Shown: positions 50,823 to 63,070 of the stretch, one piece after another
How the letters are laid out: every line of letters starts with the position of its first letter
Position numbering within the stretch: the stretch's first letter is position 1
Origin: Faecalibacterium sp. An121
GTDB lineage: Bacteria; Bacillota; Clostridia; Oscillospirales; Ruminococcaceae
DNA length: 64,000 nucleotides
Assembly: GCF_002160915.1 (NCBI RefSeq)
Contig: NZ_NFLM01000005.1
Span: 1-64,000, forward strand
Direction of reading: 5' to 3'
Position numbers and translations under genes: made by a program
The notes under the pieces: model-generated
The model's database searches: none
Told to the model about the DNA's origin: nothing
Seen by the model: the letters and a program-made list of their open reading frames with translations, nothing else

Positions 50823-50850
50823 AAAAGGGAGGCGCCAGGCAGCGCCTCCC
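50823..50850 (-). terminator. terminator of the beta-glucoside operon
   Basis: GGGAGGCGC-CAGGCA-GCGCCTCCC, with AAAA on the left giving Us on the minus transcript. Confidence 0.85.
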
Positions 50851-50873
50851 TTTGATGCAGGTAGTTGGACGGC

Positions 50874-51743
50874 TCAACGGGCAGGATCCTCGCCTTCCGT
50901 GTTGTCACGGGCACTTTTCGCAAGGCGGGCAATGTGCAAAGCGAGGTAGGCTGTCTCCTCGTTGGGGATGAAGATGTTGTACTTGCGCAGCAGATAGGTG
51001 CGGATCCGCTCGGCGCAGTCCGTGGCAGCGGGGTATCCCTGCTGCATCTGGCGGAACAAAAAGTCGTCGTCGCTGTCCATCAGCTTGCCCGAGAAAAACC
51101 GGTCCGCAAAAAATTGCAGGTGGCTGATGAAGCGGGTGTAGTGGATGCTCTCGGTGTCGAGATGGGTGTGCATCCGGTAGGTGACGATATTGGTCAGCTC
51201 CCCGATCAGGCGGGCAGCCTGCATGGCGTCACCTCCCGCGCCTCCGTCCATTCGGGCGTTGACGATGTGGAAGGCGATGTTCCCCGCTTCCTCCTCGGGC
51301 AGCGAGACGTTCAGCAGCTGGCAGGCCCGCTGCAGTCCCCGCAGCCCCACCTCATACTCGTGCCTGTAAAAGTGCTTCAGCTCCCACAGCACCCGGTTGG
51401 TCACCGTGATGCCCAGCCGCTGGCGCTCCACCGCAAAGTGAAGGTGATCGGTGAGCATCAGGTAGATGTGGGGAGACAGCTTGACGCCGAGGACTGCCTC
51501 CGCATCGGCAACGATGTCCTGGGTCAATTCGAGGAAAACCGGAGGGATGGAGGAAAACAGCTCGATCATGGGCTGGGCGTCCGGGTTGGACAGGGGGATG
51601 AACACCCGGTCGGAGGGCTGCCGGTCGATGACCTGGCCGGGGCGGCGGCCATAGCCGATCCCCTTGCCCAGCAGGATGGACTCCTCACCGCTGTCGTCCT
51701 GCACCAGGACAACGCTGCTGTTCAGCACCTTGCTGATCCGCAT
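50874..51743 (-). CDS. BglG/LicT-family transcriptional antiterminator
   Basis: 289 residues. The RNA-binding CAT domain is MRISKVLNSSVVLVQDDSGEESILLGKGIGYGRRPGQ, followed by two PRD domains with conserved His residues: LTDHLHFAVERQRLG and YRHEYEVGLRGL (PRD1), THLDTESIHYTRFISHLQFF and LALHIARL (PRD2). It binds the RAT of the same operon when dephosphorylated by the PTS. ATG at 51743 has AAAGGAGG; the longer frame is not used. It is the last gene of the operon. Confidence 0.94.
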   Translation of the reverse strand: MRISKVLNSSVVLVQDDSGEESILLGKGIGYGRRPGQVIDRQPSDRVFIPLSNPDAQPMIELFSSIPPVFLELTQDIVADAEAVLGVKLSPHIYLMLTDHLHFAVERQRLGITVTNRVLWELKHFYRHEYEVGLRGLQRACQLLNVSLPEEEAGNIAFHIVNARMDGGAGGDAMQAARLIGELTNIVTYRMHTHLDTESIHYTRFISHLQFFADRFFSGKLMDSDDDFLFRQMQQGYPAATDCAERIRTYLLRKYNIFIPNEETAYLALHIARLAKSARDNTEGEDPAR

Positions 51744-51783
51744 ACCGCCCGCCTCCTTTCCCGGTAAGAATCCTGTGCCGGCT

Positions 51784-55109
<3,326 letters not shown>

Positions 55110-55183
55110 AGAAAACGAACCTCCTTGTTCAAAACAGCGTTCCCCTGTCGTTTGGCCAAAACGACAAAAGAAAAAGACCCAAC

Positions 55184-55246
55184 AGAACACTGCATCCAGC
55201 CTTCCCACCTGTAAGAATGCAATGGATGGGAAAGCCCGCATGTTCC
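55184..55246 (-). terminator. BglG-controlled leader terminator
   Basis: On the minus strand, GGAACATGC...GGGCTTTCCCATCC pairs with GGTGGGAAGGCT...GCAGTGTTC, followed by GGGTCTTTTTC. A second small palindrome, TCGTTTTGGCCAAACGA, lies downstream at 55148-55164. Confidence 0.75.
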
Positions 55247-55250
55247 GTCA

Positions 55251-55280
55251 GATCCTGCCTGCATGACCAGTGACATGTCC
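55251..55280 (-). promoter_or_regulatory. ribonucleic antiterminator (RAT) for BglG/LicT
   Basis: Minus-strand GGACATGTCACTGGTCATGC, continuing AGGCAGGATC, keeps the core ACTG-N5-GCAGGCA order of LicT/BglG RATs. It immediately precedes the terminator and follows the promoter, so BglG binding would prevent termination. Confidence 0.7.
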
Positions 55281-55300
55281 AACCGGTAACTTATGGAGTC

Positions 55301-55329
55301 ATTATAGCAAAACCCCGGAGAAAACTCAA
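55301..55329 (-). promoter_or_regulatory. promoter of the beta-glucoside operon
   Basis: TTGAGT (55329-55324) and TATAAT (55306-55301), 17-nt spacer. Confidence 0.75.
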
Positions 55330-55390
55330 TCTTCAACTCCTACAAAATTAAGATGCCAATTTTGTACGTTTTTTGAATTTCAGAAGCGCC

Positions 55391-55446
55391 GCAAAAGACA
55401 GACCGCTGCCCCTGCTCCAGCTCGGCTGCTCCTGCCGCAGGCAACG
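55391..55446 (+). repeat. interspersed repeat, copy B
   Basis: GCAAAAGACAGACCGCTGCC is followed by CCTGCTCC, CTCGGCTG and CCGCAGG, the same order as copy A at 23393-23444 on the opposite strand. It lies between the PTS promoter and tRNA-Val in a gene-free stretch. Confidence 0.65.
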
Positions 55447-55520
55447 CCTCGCTTGCGCAGCAGTACAGGACGCGGACTGGGTGCGCCTCTGCGATGCCTG
55501 CGCCGATGCCTGCGCAAAAC

Positions 55521-55550
55521 AAAAACCCGGGGCCTGCGGCCTCGGGTTTT
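55521..55550 (-). terminator. terminator of tRNA-Val
   Basis: Minus strand AACCCGAGGCC-GCA-GGCCCCGGGTT, followed by TTTGTTTT. Confidence 0.85.
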
Positions 55551-55554
55551 ATTT

Positions 55555-55630
55555 TGGTGGACGGTACAGGACTCGAACCTGTGACCTCCTGCACGTCAAG
55601 CAGATGCTCTACCAGCTGAGCTAACCGTCC
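55555..55630 (-). tRNA. tRNA-Val (anticodon GAC), CCA encoded
   Basis: 76 nt fold as a standard cloverleaf: acceptor GGACGGT/ACCGTCC, D arm GCTC...GAGC, anticodon arm TCTGC-TTGACGT-GCAGG with GAC at positions 34-36, T arm ACAGG-TTCGAGT-CCTGT, discriminator A and a genomic CCA. The promoter lies at 55652-55680 and a terminator directly follows. No second tRNA is linked. Confidence 0.96.
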
Positions 55631-55651
55631 AAAGGGTCTTGCGACCTAAGT

Positions 55652-55680
55652 ATAATACCACACTTTGGGCGGAAATGCAA
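55652..55680 (-). promoter_or_regulatory. promoter of tRNA-Val
   Basis: TTGCAT (55680-55675) and TATTAT (55657-55652), 17-nt spacer. Confidence 0.75.
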
Positions 55681-55696
55681 GAGGGTTTTCAATTTT

Positions 55697-56260
55697 TCAA
55701 ATGGTGCCGGGGCGGCTGGGGTTCCAGAGGATGCTCTCCAGAGAGGTCTCCACGGTGCCATACTGGGTCTGATAGGGCAGGACCTTGTACGGGCGGAAGC
55801 CGCACTTTTCGATCACACGCCCCGAACGGGTGTTGCGTTCGAAATGCCCTGCGATGAGGAAATCCAGCTTCTTCATCTCAAACAGGTAGCGGATGACTTC
55901 CTTCACCGCCTCCGGCATCAAGCCCTGGCCCCAGCAGGGCTTGGCCAGAACATAGCCGAGCTCCCGGCCCTGGTATGGGGCCAGCTCGGGATAATTCTCC
56001 TCGTCGTACGGCTCAATGCCCAGGGACCCCACCACACGGCCCTGCCATTCCAGGGCAAAGGTCTTGTGCTGGCTGATGAACAGATCCAGGATCTTCTGCG
56101 TCTCCTCCCGGTCTTTGTGCGGCAGCCAGCCGGCCATCTGGCCCACCCCATCCACCCGGGCATAGGTATAGAAATCCTCCAGATCATCGGGGCGCCAGGG
56201 GCGCAGGAGGAGCCGGGCGGTGCGAAGTTCCACGCCCCGGATATCGACAGGCGCGTTCAT
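55697..56260 (-). CDS. GNAT-family N-acetyltransferase (RimJ/RimL type)
   Basis: 187 residues. VELRTARLLLRPWRPDDLEDFYTYA is the RimJ-like opening, followed by GSLGIEPYDEENY, the acetyl-CoA loop region ELGYVLAKPCWGQGLMPEAVKEVI and HFERNTRSGRVIEKCGF. The target is unknown. The ATG follows murC by 7 nt, with GGAGGG inside the murC end, so the two are coupled. Confidence 0.88.
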   Translation of the reverse strand: MNAPVDIRGVELRTARLLLRPWRPDDLEDFYTYARVDGVGQMAGWLPHKDREETQKILDLFISQHKTFALEWQGRVVGSLGIEPYDEENYPELAPYQGRELGYVLAKPCWGQGLMPEAVKEVIRYLFEMKKLDFLIAGHFERNTRSGRVIEKCGFRPYKVLPYQTQYGTVETSLESILWNPSRPGTI

Positions 56261-56267
56261 CGAGCGT

Positions 56268-57653
56268 TCAGCCCTCCTGCACCATCTTGCGGGCTGCCTT
56301 GTAGATGTCGCCGCAGCCCAGGGTGATCACCAGATCTCCCTCTCCTGCGTTCTGTTTGACCCAATCGGCGGCCGCGTCCAGGCTGTCCACCACCACGGCG
56401 CCGGGGATCTTGGCGGCCAGCTTCTCACTGGTGATGGAGGGGTCGTTGGGCTCGCGGCTGCCCAGGATGGGGGTCAGCACCGTCACATCGGCCATCTGGA
56501 GCACCTGCGCAAAATCATCCAGCAGCATCTTGGTGCGGCTGTATGTAAAGGGCTGGTGCACTGCGATCAGACGCTTGTAGCCCAGTTCTTTGGCGGTGGC
56601 CAGAGTGGCGCGCATCTCGGTGGGATGGTGAGCGTAGTCGTCCACCACTACGGCGCCGTTGCACTCGCCGTACACCTCAAAGCGGCGGCAGACGCCCTTG
56701 AACTGCGCCAGCGCGTCGGCACACTGCTGGACGGTCAGGCCCATCGAGCGGCAGACGCCGCACATGGCCAGGGCGTTGTAAATATTGTGGTAGCCCGGCA
56801 CAGCCAGCCTGATGTGGCCGGTGACGCCGTTGCTGGTCCACTCTTTCAGGTCGAACTCATAGAAGCCGGGACGGTACTCCTGAACGTTCACCGCCTGGTA
56901 GTCGCCGCCGTTCTTGATGCCGAAGGTGCGCACCCGGCGCTGGATGGTGTACATGACGTCCATGGTGTTCTTGTCGTCCGCGTTGGCAAAGATCATGAAC
57001 TGGGTCATCAGCGAGAAGCGTTTGAAGGCAAACTTCAGCTCGCCCATGCTGCCGTAGTAGTCCAGATGATCGTTGTCGATGTTCAGCACCACCGAGAAAT
57101 AGGGGGTCAGCTTGAGGAACGTCTCGGCATACTCGCAGGCTTCCACCACGATGTCGTCCCCTTTGCCTGCCTTGCCATAGCCGCCGATCAGCGGCAGCTT
57201 GCCGCCGATGACCGCGCTGGGGTCACGGCCGGCCAGCTCCAGGGCGGCGGTGATCATGGCGGTGGTGGTGGTCTTGCCGTGGGTGCCCGACACACAGATG
57301 CTGTTCTTGTACAGACGGCTGATGTACCCCAGCAGGACGCTGCGCTCGATGGCCGGGATGCCGTAGCTGTCCGCGGCGGCGCGCTCCACATTGTCCTTGG
57401 GGATGGCGGCGGAGTAGACGACCATGTCCGCACCGATCACGTTGTCAGCGTTGTGTCCCAAAGTCACCTGGATGCCCATTTCCCGCTCGGCCCGGATGAT
57501 GCTGCCGTCCAGCACGTCGCTGCCGGTGATCGTATAGCCCCGTGCGGCCAGGATCTGGATGAGCGGGAACATCCCGCTGCCGCCGCAGCCGATGAAATGG
57601 ATCTTGTGGACATGATCCAGCAGGCGCTGGTCATAGTTACTGAACATGGTCAT
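56268..57653 (-). CDS. murC: UDP-N-acetylmuramate--L-alanine ligase
   Basis: 461 residues. The N-terminal Rossmann part is VHKIHFIGCGGSGMFPLIQILAARG, ATP loop VSGTHGKTTTTAMIT, central DNDHLDYYGSM and C-terminal VVDDYAHHPTEMRATL. It adds the first amino acid of the peptidoglycan stem peptide in the cytoplasm. RBS GGGAGG. A perfect 10-bp hairpin lies in its upstream region at 57712-57737. Confidence 0.96.
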   Translation of the reverse strand: MTMFSNYDQRLLDHVHKIHFIGCGGSGMFPLIQILAARGYTITGSDVLDGSIIRAEREMGIQVTLGHNADNVIGADMVVYSAAIPKDNVERAAADSYGIPAIERSVLLGYISRLYKNSICVSGTHGKTTTTAMITAALELAGRDPSAVIGGKLPLIGGYGKAGKGDDIVVEACEYAETFLKLTPYFSVVLNIDNDHLDYYGSMGELKFAFKRFSLMTQFMIFANADDKNTMDVMYTIQRRVRTFGIKNGGDYQAVNVQEYRPGFYEFDLKEWTSNGVTGHIRLAVPGYHNIYNALAMCGVCRSMGLTVQQCADALAQFKGVCRRFEVYGECNGAVVVDDYAHHPTEMRATLATAKELGYKRLIAVHQPFTYSRTKMLLDDFAQVLQMADVTVLTPILGSREPNDPSITSEKLAAKIPGAVVVDSLDAAADWVKQNAGEGDLVITLGCGDIYKAARKMVQEG

Positions 57654-57711
57654 TAGGCTTTACCTCCCTATCAATGCCTCTTGATACAGCCCGACCGGCC
57701 GAAAGGCGCTT

Positions 57712-57737
57712 CTGCGCCCGGACAAAACCGGGCGCAG
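57712..57737. repeat. perfect hairpin upstream of murC
   Basis: CTGCGCCCGG-ACAAAA-CCGGGCGCAG. It has no T-run, so it is more likely an mRNA structure or operator than a terminator. Confidence 0.5.
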
Positions 57738-57840
57738 GGCGCAGTGACACATTGTTATCACTCATCATTATATATTTTTTGCAGTCCAAAATAAACAGGT
57801 CGGCCCCATTTTCGAGAAAAAGCCGGAAATCGCTTGCATT

Positions 57841-57860
57841 TTTTGTAGGATACTACAAAA
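57841..57860. repeat. TTTTGTAG-GATA-CTACAAAA palindrome between coaBC and murC
   Basis: Eight-base perfect arms around GATA, flanked by T/A runs. It could be a short bidirectional terminator after coaBC or an operator in the murC promoter region. Confidence 0.45.
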
Positions 57861-57875
57861 GCGTCCGGCCCCGTC

Positions 57876-59069
57876 TCAGCCGCGGCGGGCCAGGATCTCG
57901 TCCAGGATGGCCCCGGCCACCGCCTCCTTGCTCATCAGCGGCAGCTGCCGCACCCCGCCGTCCGGCGTAAGGAAGGTGACCAGGTTGGTGTCCACGCCGA
58001 ACCCCGCCCCGGGGTCCTTGAGGTTGTTGGCCACGATCATGTCCAGGTTCTTTTTGCGCAGCTTTTCCGCCGAGTGGGCCACCATGTCCCTGGTTTCCAT
58101 CGAGAAGCCGCAGAGGAACTGGTGGGTCTTCTGCGGCCCGATGGTGCCCAGGATGTCGGCGGTGCGCACCAGAGGGATGCTCATCTCCCCTTCCCCTTTC
58201 TTGACCTTGTCGGAGGCCACCGAGGCCGGGCGGTAATCCGCCACCGCCGCCGCCATCACCAGGATGTCGGTATCCGCAAAGCGGCCGGTCACCGCCTGGT
58301 ACATTTCCTGGGCCGACACCACCGGCACATCCTCGGCAAAGCGCACCGGGGCCAGGGCGGTGGGCCCATGGATCAGGGTGACCTGCGCGCCCCGCAGCGC
58401 GGCGGCCCGGGCCACCGCATAGCCCATCTTGCCGGTGGAATGGTTGGTCAGGCAGCGCACCGGGTCGATGGCCTCCTGGGTGGGCCCCGCCGTGACGGTG
58501 ACCCGCAGGCCCGCCAGGTCCTTGGGGGCCAGGGCCCTGTGGATGTAGTCCAGCAGCACCTCGTCGGCAGGCAGCCGCCCCTTGCCCACGTCATGGCAGG
58601 CCAGCAGGCCGCTCTCGGAAGGGATGACGGTAAAGCCGTACCGTTCCAGGGTGCGGATGTTGTCCTGGGTGATGGGGTTTTCCAGCATACCGGTGTTCAT
58701 GGCCGGGGCCACCAGTTTGGGACAGCCGGCAGCCAGCACGGTGGTGGTGAGCATATCGTCGGCGATGCCGTGGGCCATCTTGGCGATGACGTTGGCTGTG
58801 GCGGGGGCCACCAGGATGACGTCCGCCTTTTTGGCCAGCTCGATGTGGGTGACCTCGAACTTGAAATCCCGGTCAAAGGTGTCCACCATGCACTTGTGCC
58901 CGGTCAGAGTCTCGAAGGTGATGGGGGTGATGAACTGGGTGGCGTTGCGGGTCATGATGACCTCCACATCCGCCCCCTGTTTTTTGAGGGCGCTGGCCAC
59001 CCCCGCCATCTTATATGCGGCGATGCCGCCGGTGATCCCCAGCAGCACGCATTTGCCTTTCAGTTCCAT
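57876..59069 (-). CDS. coaBC: bifunctional phosphopantothenoylcysteine decarboxylase / phosphopantothenate-cysteine ligase
   Basis: 397 residues. N-terminal CoaC: VLLGITGGIAAYKMAGVASAL (flavodoxin-like), VTHIELAKKADVILVAPATANVIAKMAHGIADD and PAMNTGMLENP. C-terminal CoaB from about residue 185: RVTVTAGPTQEAIDPVRCLTNHSTGKMGYAVA and VMAAAVADYRPASVASDKVKK. It performs two steps of CoA synthesis. ATG at 59069 follows GGAGG; the longer frame upstream is not supported. Promoter at 59102-59130. Confidence 0.95.
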   Translation of the reverse strand: MELKGKCVLLGITGGIAAYKMAGVASALKKQGADVEVIMTRNATQFITPITFETLTGHKCMVDTFDRDFKFEVTHIELAKKADVILVAPATANVIAKMAHGIADDMLTTTVLAAGCPKLVAPAMNTGMLENPITQDNIRTLERYGFTVIPSESGLLACHDVGKGRLPADEVLLDYIHRALAPKDLAGLRVTVTAGPTQEAIDPVRCLTNHSTGKMGYAVARAAALRGAQVTLIHGPTALAPVRFAEDVPVVSAQEMYQAVTGRFADTDILVMAAAVADYRPASVASDKVKKGEGEMSIPLVRTADILGTIGPQKTHQFLCGFSMETRDMVAHSAEKLRKKNLDMIVANNLKDPGAGFGVDTNLVTFLTPDGGVRQLPLMSKEAVAGAILDEILARRG

Positions 59070-59101
59070 ACAGAAGACCTCCCCGTTTTTTCTTCCCTTA
59101 C

Positions 59102-59130
59102 AGTATAAACCAATCCGGCCGGGATGACAA
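59102..59130 (-). promoter_or_regulatory. promoter of coaBC
   Basis: TTGTCA (59130-59125) and TATACT (59107-59102), 17-nt spacer. Confidence 0.7.
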
Positions 59131-59167
59131 GCATGGAGCCTGCGCCCGCCCAGGGCCCCGTCCCGGT

Positions 59168-59197
59168 TTGACATTTTGCCCCGGGATATGGTATGTT
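59168..59197 (+). promoter_or_regulatory. promoter of exported hydrolase gene
   Basis: TTGACA (59168-59173) and TATGTT (59192-59197), 18-nt spacer, about 80 nt upstream of the ATG. Confidence 0.65.
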
Positions 59198-59277
59198 TAT
59201 AGAAAGAAGACGGGCCGCCCGGCAAGCGGTCCGCCCATTTCGGACAGAACGCCGTCAGGCGGGAAAGGAGCAGTGCC

Positions 59278-60645
59278 ATGGGCAGGATTTCCAGACGATC
59301 GTTCCTCAAAGGGGCCGGTATCTCCGCCCTGGCCACCGTGCTCTCGGCCTGCCAGCAGGAGGATATACCCATGTTGAGCCTAGTAGACGAGATCGGCGAA
59401 CCCGGCACCCAGATCGCCATCATTGAAGGCTGCCCCTGGGGGCCGGCGGTGCGGGGCACCATCTTGTGCCTGCCCCAGGCGGTCAAGAGCAGCTCGGTGT
59501 CGGCGGACAAGTTCACGGTGATCGAGAGCAAGGAGGTCTTTGACCCCGACACTTCCCGGCATATGCTGGCAAGCGCGCCCCGCACCGTGGTGGAGGCGGT
59601 CACCGTCACCCCCGATGGCCGGGTGACCAAGCTGTCCTCCCGGTACATCCTGCTGACCTTCCGCATCCAGCCCGATGTCGGCTGCCCCCTGTGCTACGAT
59701 CCCCTCACCGGGCAGTCCACCCGCTGCGACCCCTACCAGCTCAAGATCTTCCTCAACGCCCCCCTCAAGACCCTGGCCGGAGGCCCCATGAACGGCCTGG
59801 CCATCGACCCCAACGTCTCCCTGGCGGCCCCCTGCCTCAAAAACGTGGACTTGAACGGGGTGTTCACCGGCCCGGAAGGGCATACATTCTGCTACGCCTC
59901 CTACCAGCCCCAGCACCCCGCCGGGGAAAAGCATCCCCTGGTGGTGTGGCTGCACGGCGCAGGCGAGGGCGGCGAGGACCCTGCCGTGGTCCTGCTGGGC
60001 AACCAGGTGTCCTCCCTCTTTTCGGACGCCTTCCAGTCGGTGATGGGCGGCGCTTACATCCTGGCCCCCCAGACCCCCACCTTCTGGATGTGCTACAACG
60101 AAAACGGCGACTGGAGCGACAACCCCGGCGTCTCCTCCGTCTACCGGGAGGACCTGATGGCGCTGATCCAGAACTATGTAGCCCAAAATCCCGGCATCGA
60201 CCCCGACCGGATCATCCTGGGGGGCTGCTCCAACGGGGGCTACATGACCATGGACCTGGTCATGCACCATCCCGGCTATTTTGCCGCGGCCTATCCCATC
60301 TGTGAAGCCTATCTGGACGCAGGCATCACCGACGAGGAGCTGCACGCCATCGCTGACACCCGCCTGCCCATCTGGTTCGTCTATGCCCGGAACGATACCA
60401 CCGTCCCCCCTCAGCTGTATGCGGCTCCCACCATGGCCCGGCTGGCCGCCATGGATGCCGACCTGTATTCCACCGTGTGGCCCAGCGTCACCGACGCCAC
60501 CGGCCGGCTGACCGGCCCGGACGGCGAACCCTACCAGTACAACGGGCATTGCAGCTGGATCTACTTTTTCCAGGGCCTGTGCAAGGACGACGCCACCGGC
60601 GCCGATCTGTGGACCTGGATGTCCCGCCAGCACCGCACCATCTGA
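59278..60645 (+). CDS. exported alpha/beta hydrolase (prolyl-oligopeptidase/PHB depolymerase-like) lipoprotein
   Basis: 455 residues. A twin-arginine-like lipoprotein signal (MGRISRRSFLKGAGISALATVLSACQQ, Cys25) precedes a beta-rich domain of about 190 residues. The alpha/beta hydrolase domain has KHPLVVWLHGAGEGGED (oxyanion), IILGGCSNGGYMTMDL (nucleophile Ser in CSNGG), FVYARNDTTVPP (Asp) and GHCSWIYFFQG (His). Such secreted esterases deacylate or depolymerise polymers outside the cell; the substrate is unknown. RBS AAAGGAG. The following ABC system may take up its products, but the gap is 133 nt. Confidence 0.85.
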   Translation: MGRISRRSFLKGAGISALATVLSACQQEDIPMLSLVDEIGEPGTQIAIIEGCPWGPAVRGTILCLPQAVKSSSVSADKFTVIESKEVFDPDTSRHMLASAPRTVVEAVTVTPDGRVTKLSSRYILLTFRIQPDVGCPLCYDPLTGQSTRCDPYQLKIFLNAPLKTLAGGPMNGLAIDPNVSLAAPCLKNVDLNGVFTGPEGHTFCYASYQPQHPAGEKHPLVVWLHGAGEGGEDPAVVLLGNQVSSLFSDAFQSVMGGAYILAPQTPTFWMCYNENGDWSDNPGVSSVYREDLMALIQNYVAQNPGIDPDRIILGGCSNGGYMTMDLVMHHPGYFAAAYPICEAYLDAGITDEELHAIADTRLPIWFVYARNDTTVPPQLYAAPTMARLAAMDADLYSTVWPSVTDATGRLTGPDGEPYQYNGHCSWIYFFQGLCKDDATGADLWTWMSRQHRTI

Positions 60646-60778
60646 TCCTTTGTCCCCTGCCCGTCTGCCAGGCGTCCGCCTGCAGGCCGGCAGGGTTTTG
60701 TTTTTCCTGCACCCGGCCATATGGTACAGGCCGATGCGGCAAAGCCCCAAAACCATCTTCCAAAAGGAGGGAATCACC

Positions 60779-62236
60779 ATGTTTGCAAAACGGCTGCGGC
60801 GGCTGGCTCTGACGGCCGCGGTTTGTCTGTGCCTGGCCGGCTGCCAGGCCCCCTCTGCCGGCGGGCAGCCGGCCGGAGCCTCCAGCGCTTCCGCCCGCCC
60901 GGACGAGCCTGTCGCCCTGTCGGTCTATCTGCCGAAGCAGTATGCCGACCCAACGACCCATTACCCCATCTATGAAAAGCTGATGGATTATCAGCAAGCG
61001 CACCCGAACATTGAGCTTACCTTTGTGACGCCGGCAAGCAACGACCTGGCCGAACGGGAGGCCATCATCAACCAGCTCAACGCCGAAATCCTTTCGGGCG
61101 GCGGACCGGATCTTTTTATTATGGAGGGCCACCGCTGGACGGAAATCAACCTGTTCCCCGACATTGAGAAAGCCATGGGCAACGGGACGTTCCTGGACCT
61201 GACCGAGGCTATGGAGAAAGAGGGCCTTTCCCGGGAGGAGGATTTTTACACCGCCGTGCTGGACGCGGGTCAGTGGGAGGGACGGCAGTACATTCTGCCC
61301 CTCGGCTTTTCGGTGCCACTGATGGTCAGCGCAGCCGATGTGCTGAATGCCAGCAGTTTTGACTTGCAGCGCGCCATGCACACCATGGACACCCTGCTGA
61401 CGGAGCTGCTGCGCATCCACCAGGAGCAGTCCATTCTGGTGATCGCCAGCTTTGACGCATTGGGGGCACTGGCACAGCCGGTGCTGGATCATGAGGCGCA
61501 CGAGGTGAGGCTGGATACGGCTGCCGCCCGTCGCGCGCTGGAACTGGAGAAAGTTTTTCGGACCGGGGACATTGCCTACGGTCTCGCCCATGGATTATTC
61601 GATCCTTCCGATCCTGCGCAGGTTCAGGATGGATTTGCCCGGGGCGCGCCGTTTGCGGTCTTGAGGAAAAGCGACTTCAGTATGAATCTGCTGCGGCAGT
61701 GCCAGGCGCTGGGAATCGAAACATCGGTCATGCCGGTCCCCAACGAGGAGGGAACCGTTACGGCAGAGATCGGTTCGTATGCCATGGGCAATCGAAACAC
61801 AAAACATCCTGAGGAAGTCGCAGATCTGCTGCTTTATCTAGTCAGTGAAGAATGCCAGTCTGCGGCCGCCTATGCGGACTCTGACCTGTTCCCCATCCGA
61901 AAAGGATGTATGCAGGCTTGCTTCGATGCACAATATCGGTTCTCCGTCTACGATGCCTCGCGCGAACGAGTGACCGAGACGTACATTGCGGGACGAAAAG
62001 AGCGAAACGGCGTCCCGCTCGATGCGGCCCGGATCCGGCAGTTCGAAGCCATCTGCGATCAGATAACAGCCGCACACTACCAGACCATCTGGTATCGCGG
62101 CGTGGACTTGGGAAAGACCGAAAACGGGGAGAATGTGGCAAGTTACCTCCATATGCAGTACTGGAACGACGAGATCACCCTGGACGAACTCGTTGAGACC
62201 CTCTCCTCCAAGATGCGCCTCTATCTGGACGAATAG
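60779..62236 (+). CDS. ABC transporter substrate-binding lipoprotein (family 1-like)
   Basis: 485 residues from ATG at 60779 with AGGAGGG upstream. The lipobox is LCLAGCQAP (Cys at about 21). The mature part reads LSVYLPKQYADPTTHYPIYEKLMDYQQAHPN and NQLNAEILSGGGPDLFIMEG, a sugar-binding protein fold. It is more divergent than usual and carries an extra C-terminal region of about 110 residues after SEECQSAAAYADSDLFPIRKG. Codon use becomes less GC-rich in its second half. Permease genes follow after 9 nt. Confidence 0.88.
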   Translation: MFAKRLRRLALTAAVCLCLAGCQAPSAGGQPAGASSASARPDEPVALSVYLPKQYADPTTHYPIYEKLMDYQQAHPNIELTFVTPASNDLAEREAIINQLNAEILSGGGPDLFIMEGHRWTEINLFPDIEKAMGNGTFLDLTEAMEKEGLSREEDFYTAVLDAGQWEGRQYILPLGFSVPLMVSAADVLNASSFDLQRAMHTMDTLLTELLRIHQEQSILVIASFDALGALAQPVLDHEAHEVRLDTAAARRALELEKVFRTGDIAYGLAHGLFDPSDPAQVQDGFARGAPFAVLRKSDFSMNLLRQCQALGIETSVMPVPNEEGTVTAEIGSYAMGNRNTKHPEEVADLLLYLVSEECQSAAAYADSDLFPIRKGCMQACFDAQYRFSVYDASRERVTETYIAGRKERNGVPLDAARIRQFEAICDQITAAHYQTIWYRGVDLGKTENGENVASYLHMQYWNDEITLDELVETLSSKMRLYLDE

Positions 62237-62245
62237 GAGGCGGCC

Positions 62246-63070
62246 ATGAACAGAAACAAGATGCGGGGCTGGCTGCTGGCGCTGCCCGCCCTGATCGCCC
62301 TGGGGGTGGGGTATCTGCTCCCGCTGGCCATCGCTTTGTACAAGAGCCTTTTCGCCGGGATGAGCACAGATTTTGTGGGTCTGGAAAATTACGCCGATCT
62401 GTTCGGAAATTACGCCTTTGGCTTGGCGGCCAAAAACCTGCTGCGGCTGTGGTGCATCGCCATTCCCCTGAATTTGGTGCTGGGCGTTCTGCTGGCGGTG
62501 CTCTGCGTGGAAGCGGCAGGCCCCCGTCTGCGGCTGGCCTTCTTTTTCCCGGGTATCCTGCCGGCGGCCTGTGTGGTGATGGCGGCCGCCGAGGGAGTCA
62601 GCCTGCTGGGTTGGGAAGACACCTGGACCTTTGACGCAGCGTCGGCTTTGGTCTGGCTGGCCATCGTCCTGTGGAAAACATTGGGCTATACGGTCCTGAT
62701 CTGCGCCGCCTTTTTCGAGAGCATCCCGGCGGAGGTCACCGACGCCGCCCAATTGGACGGAGCGGGGTTCTGGCAATGCCTGCTGCGGGTGCGGCTGCCC
62801 CTCATCGGGAGGGGGCTGGTTCTGAGTGCCATTCTGGTGGTTTTCAACGGCTACCGCTGTTTCCGGGAGGCCTATCTCATCGGCGGGGAGCACCCCCACG
62901 AGGAACTGTACAGCTTGCAGCATTTTTTGCAGAACAACTTTGCCAACATGAACTACGCCCGGCTGGAAGCCGCCTCCATCCTGGTGGTGGCGGCGGTGCT
63001 GGCTGCCGGGCTGGCCATTCTGGGGATCTGGAAACGGTATCATGGGAGGACAGGCCATGCGGACAAATAG
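62246..63070 (+). CDS. ABC sugar permease (MalF-like)
   Basis: 274 residues, six membrane segments: LLALPALIALGVGYLLPLAIALYKSLF first, and the EAA loop EVTDAAQLDGAGFWQCLLRVRLPLI in the second half. It pairs with the second permease, whose start lies 14 nt inside its 3' end. RBS AGGAGG. Confidence 0.9.
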   Translation: MNRNKMRGWLLALPALIALGVGYLLPLAIALYKSLFAGMSTDFVGLENYADLFGNYAFGLAAKNLLRLWCIAIPLNLVLGVLLAVLCVEAAGPRLRLAFFFPGILPAACVVMAAAEGVSLLGWEDTWTFDAASALVWLAIVLWKTLGYTVLICAAFFESIPAEVTDAAQLDGAGFWQCLLRVRLPLIGRGLVLSAILVVFNGYRCFREAYLIGGEHPHEELYSLQHFLQNNFANMNYARLEAASILVVAAVLAAGLAILGIWKRYHGRTGHADK

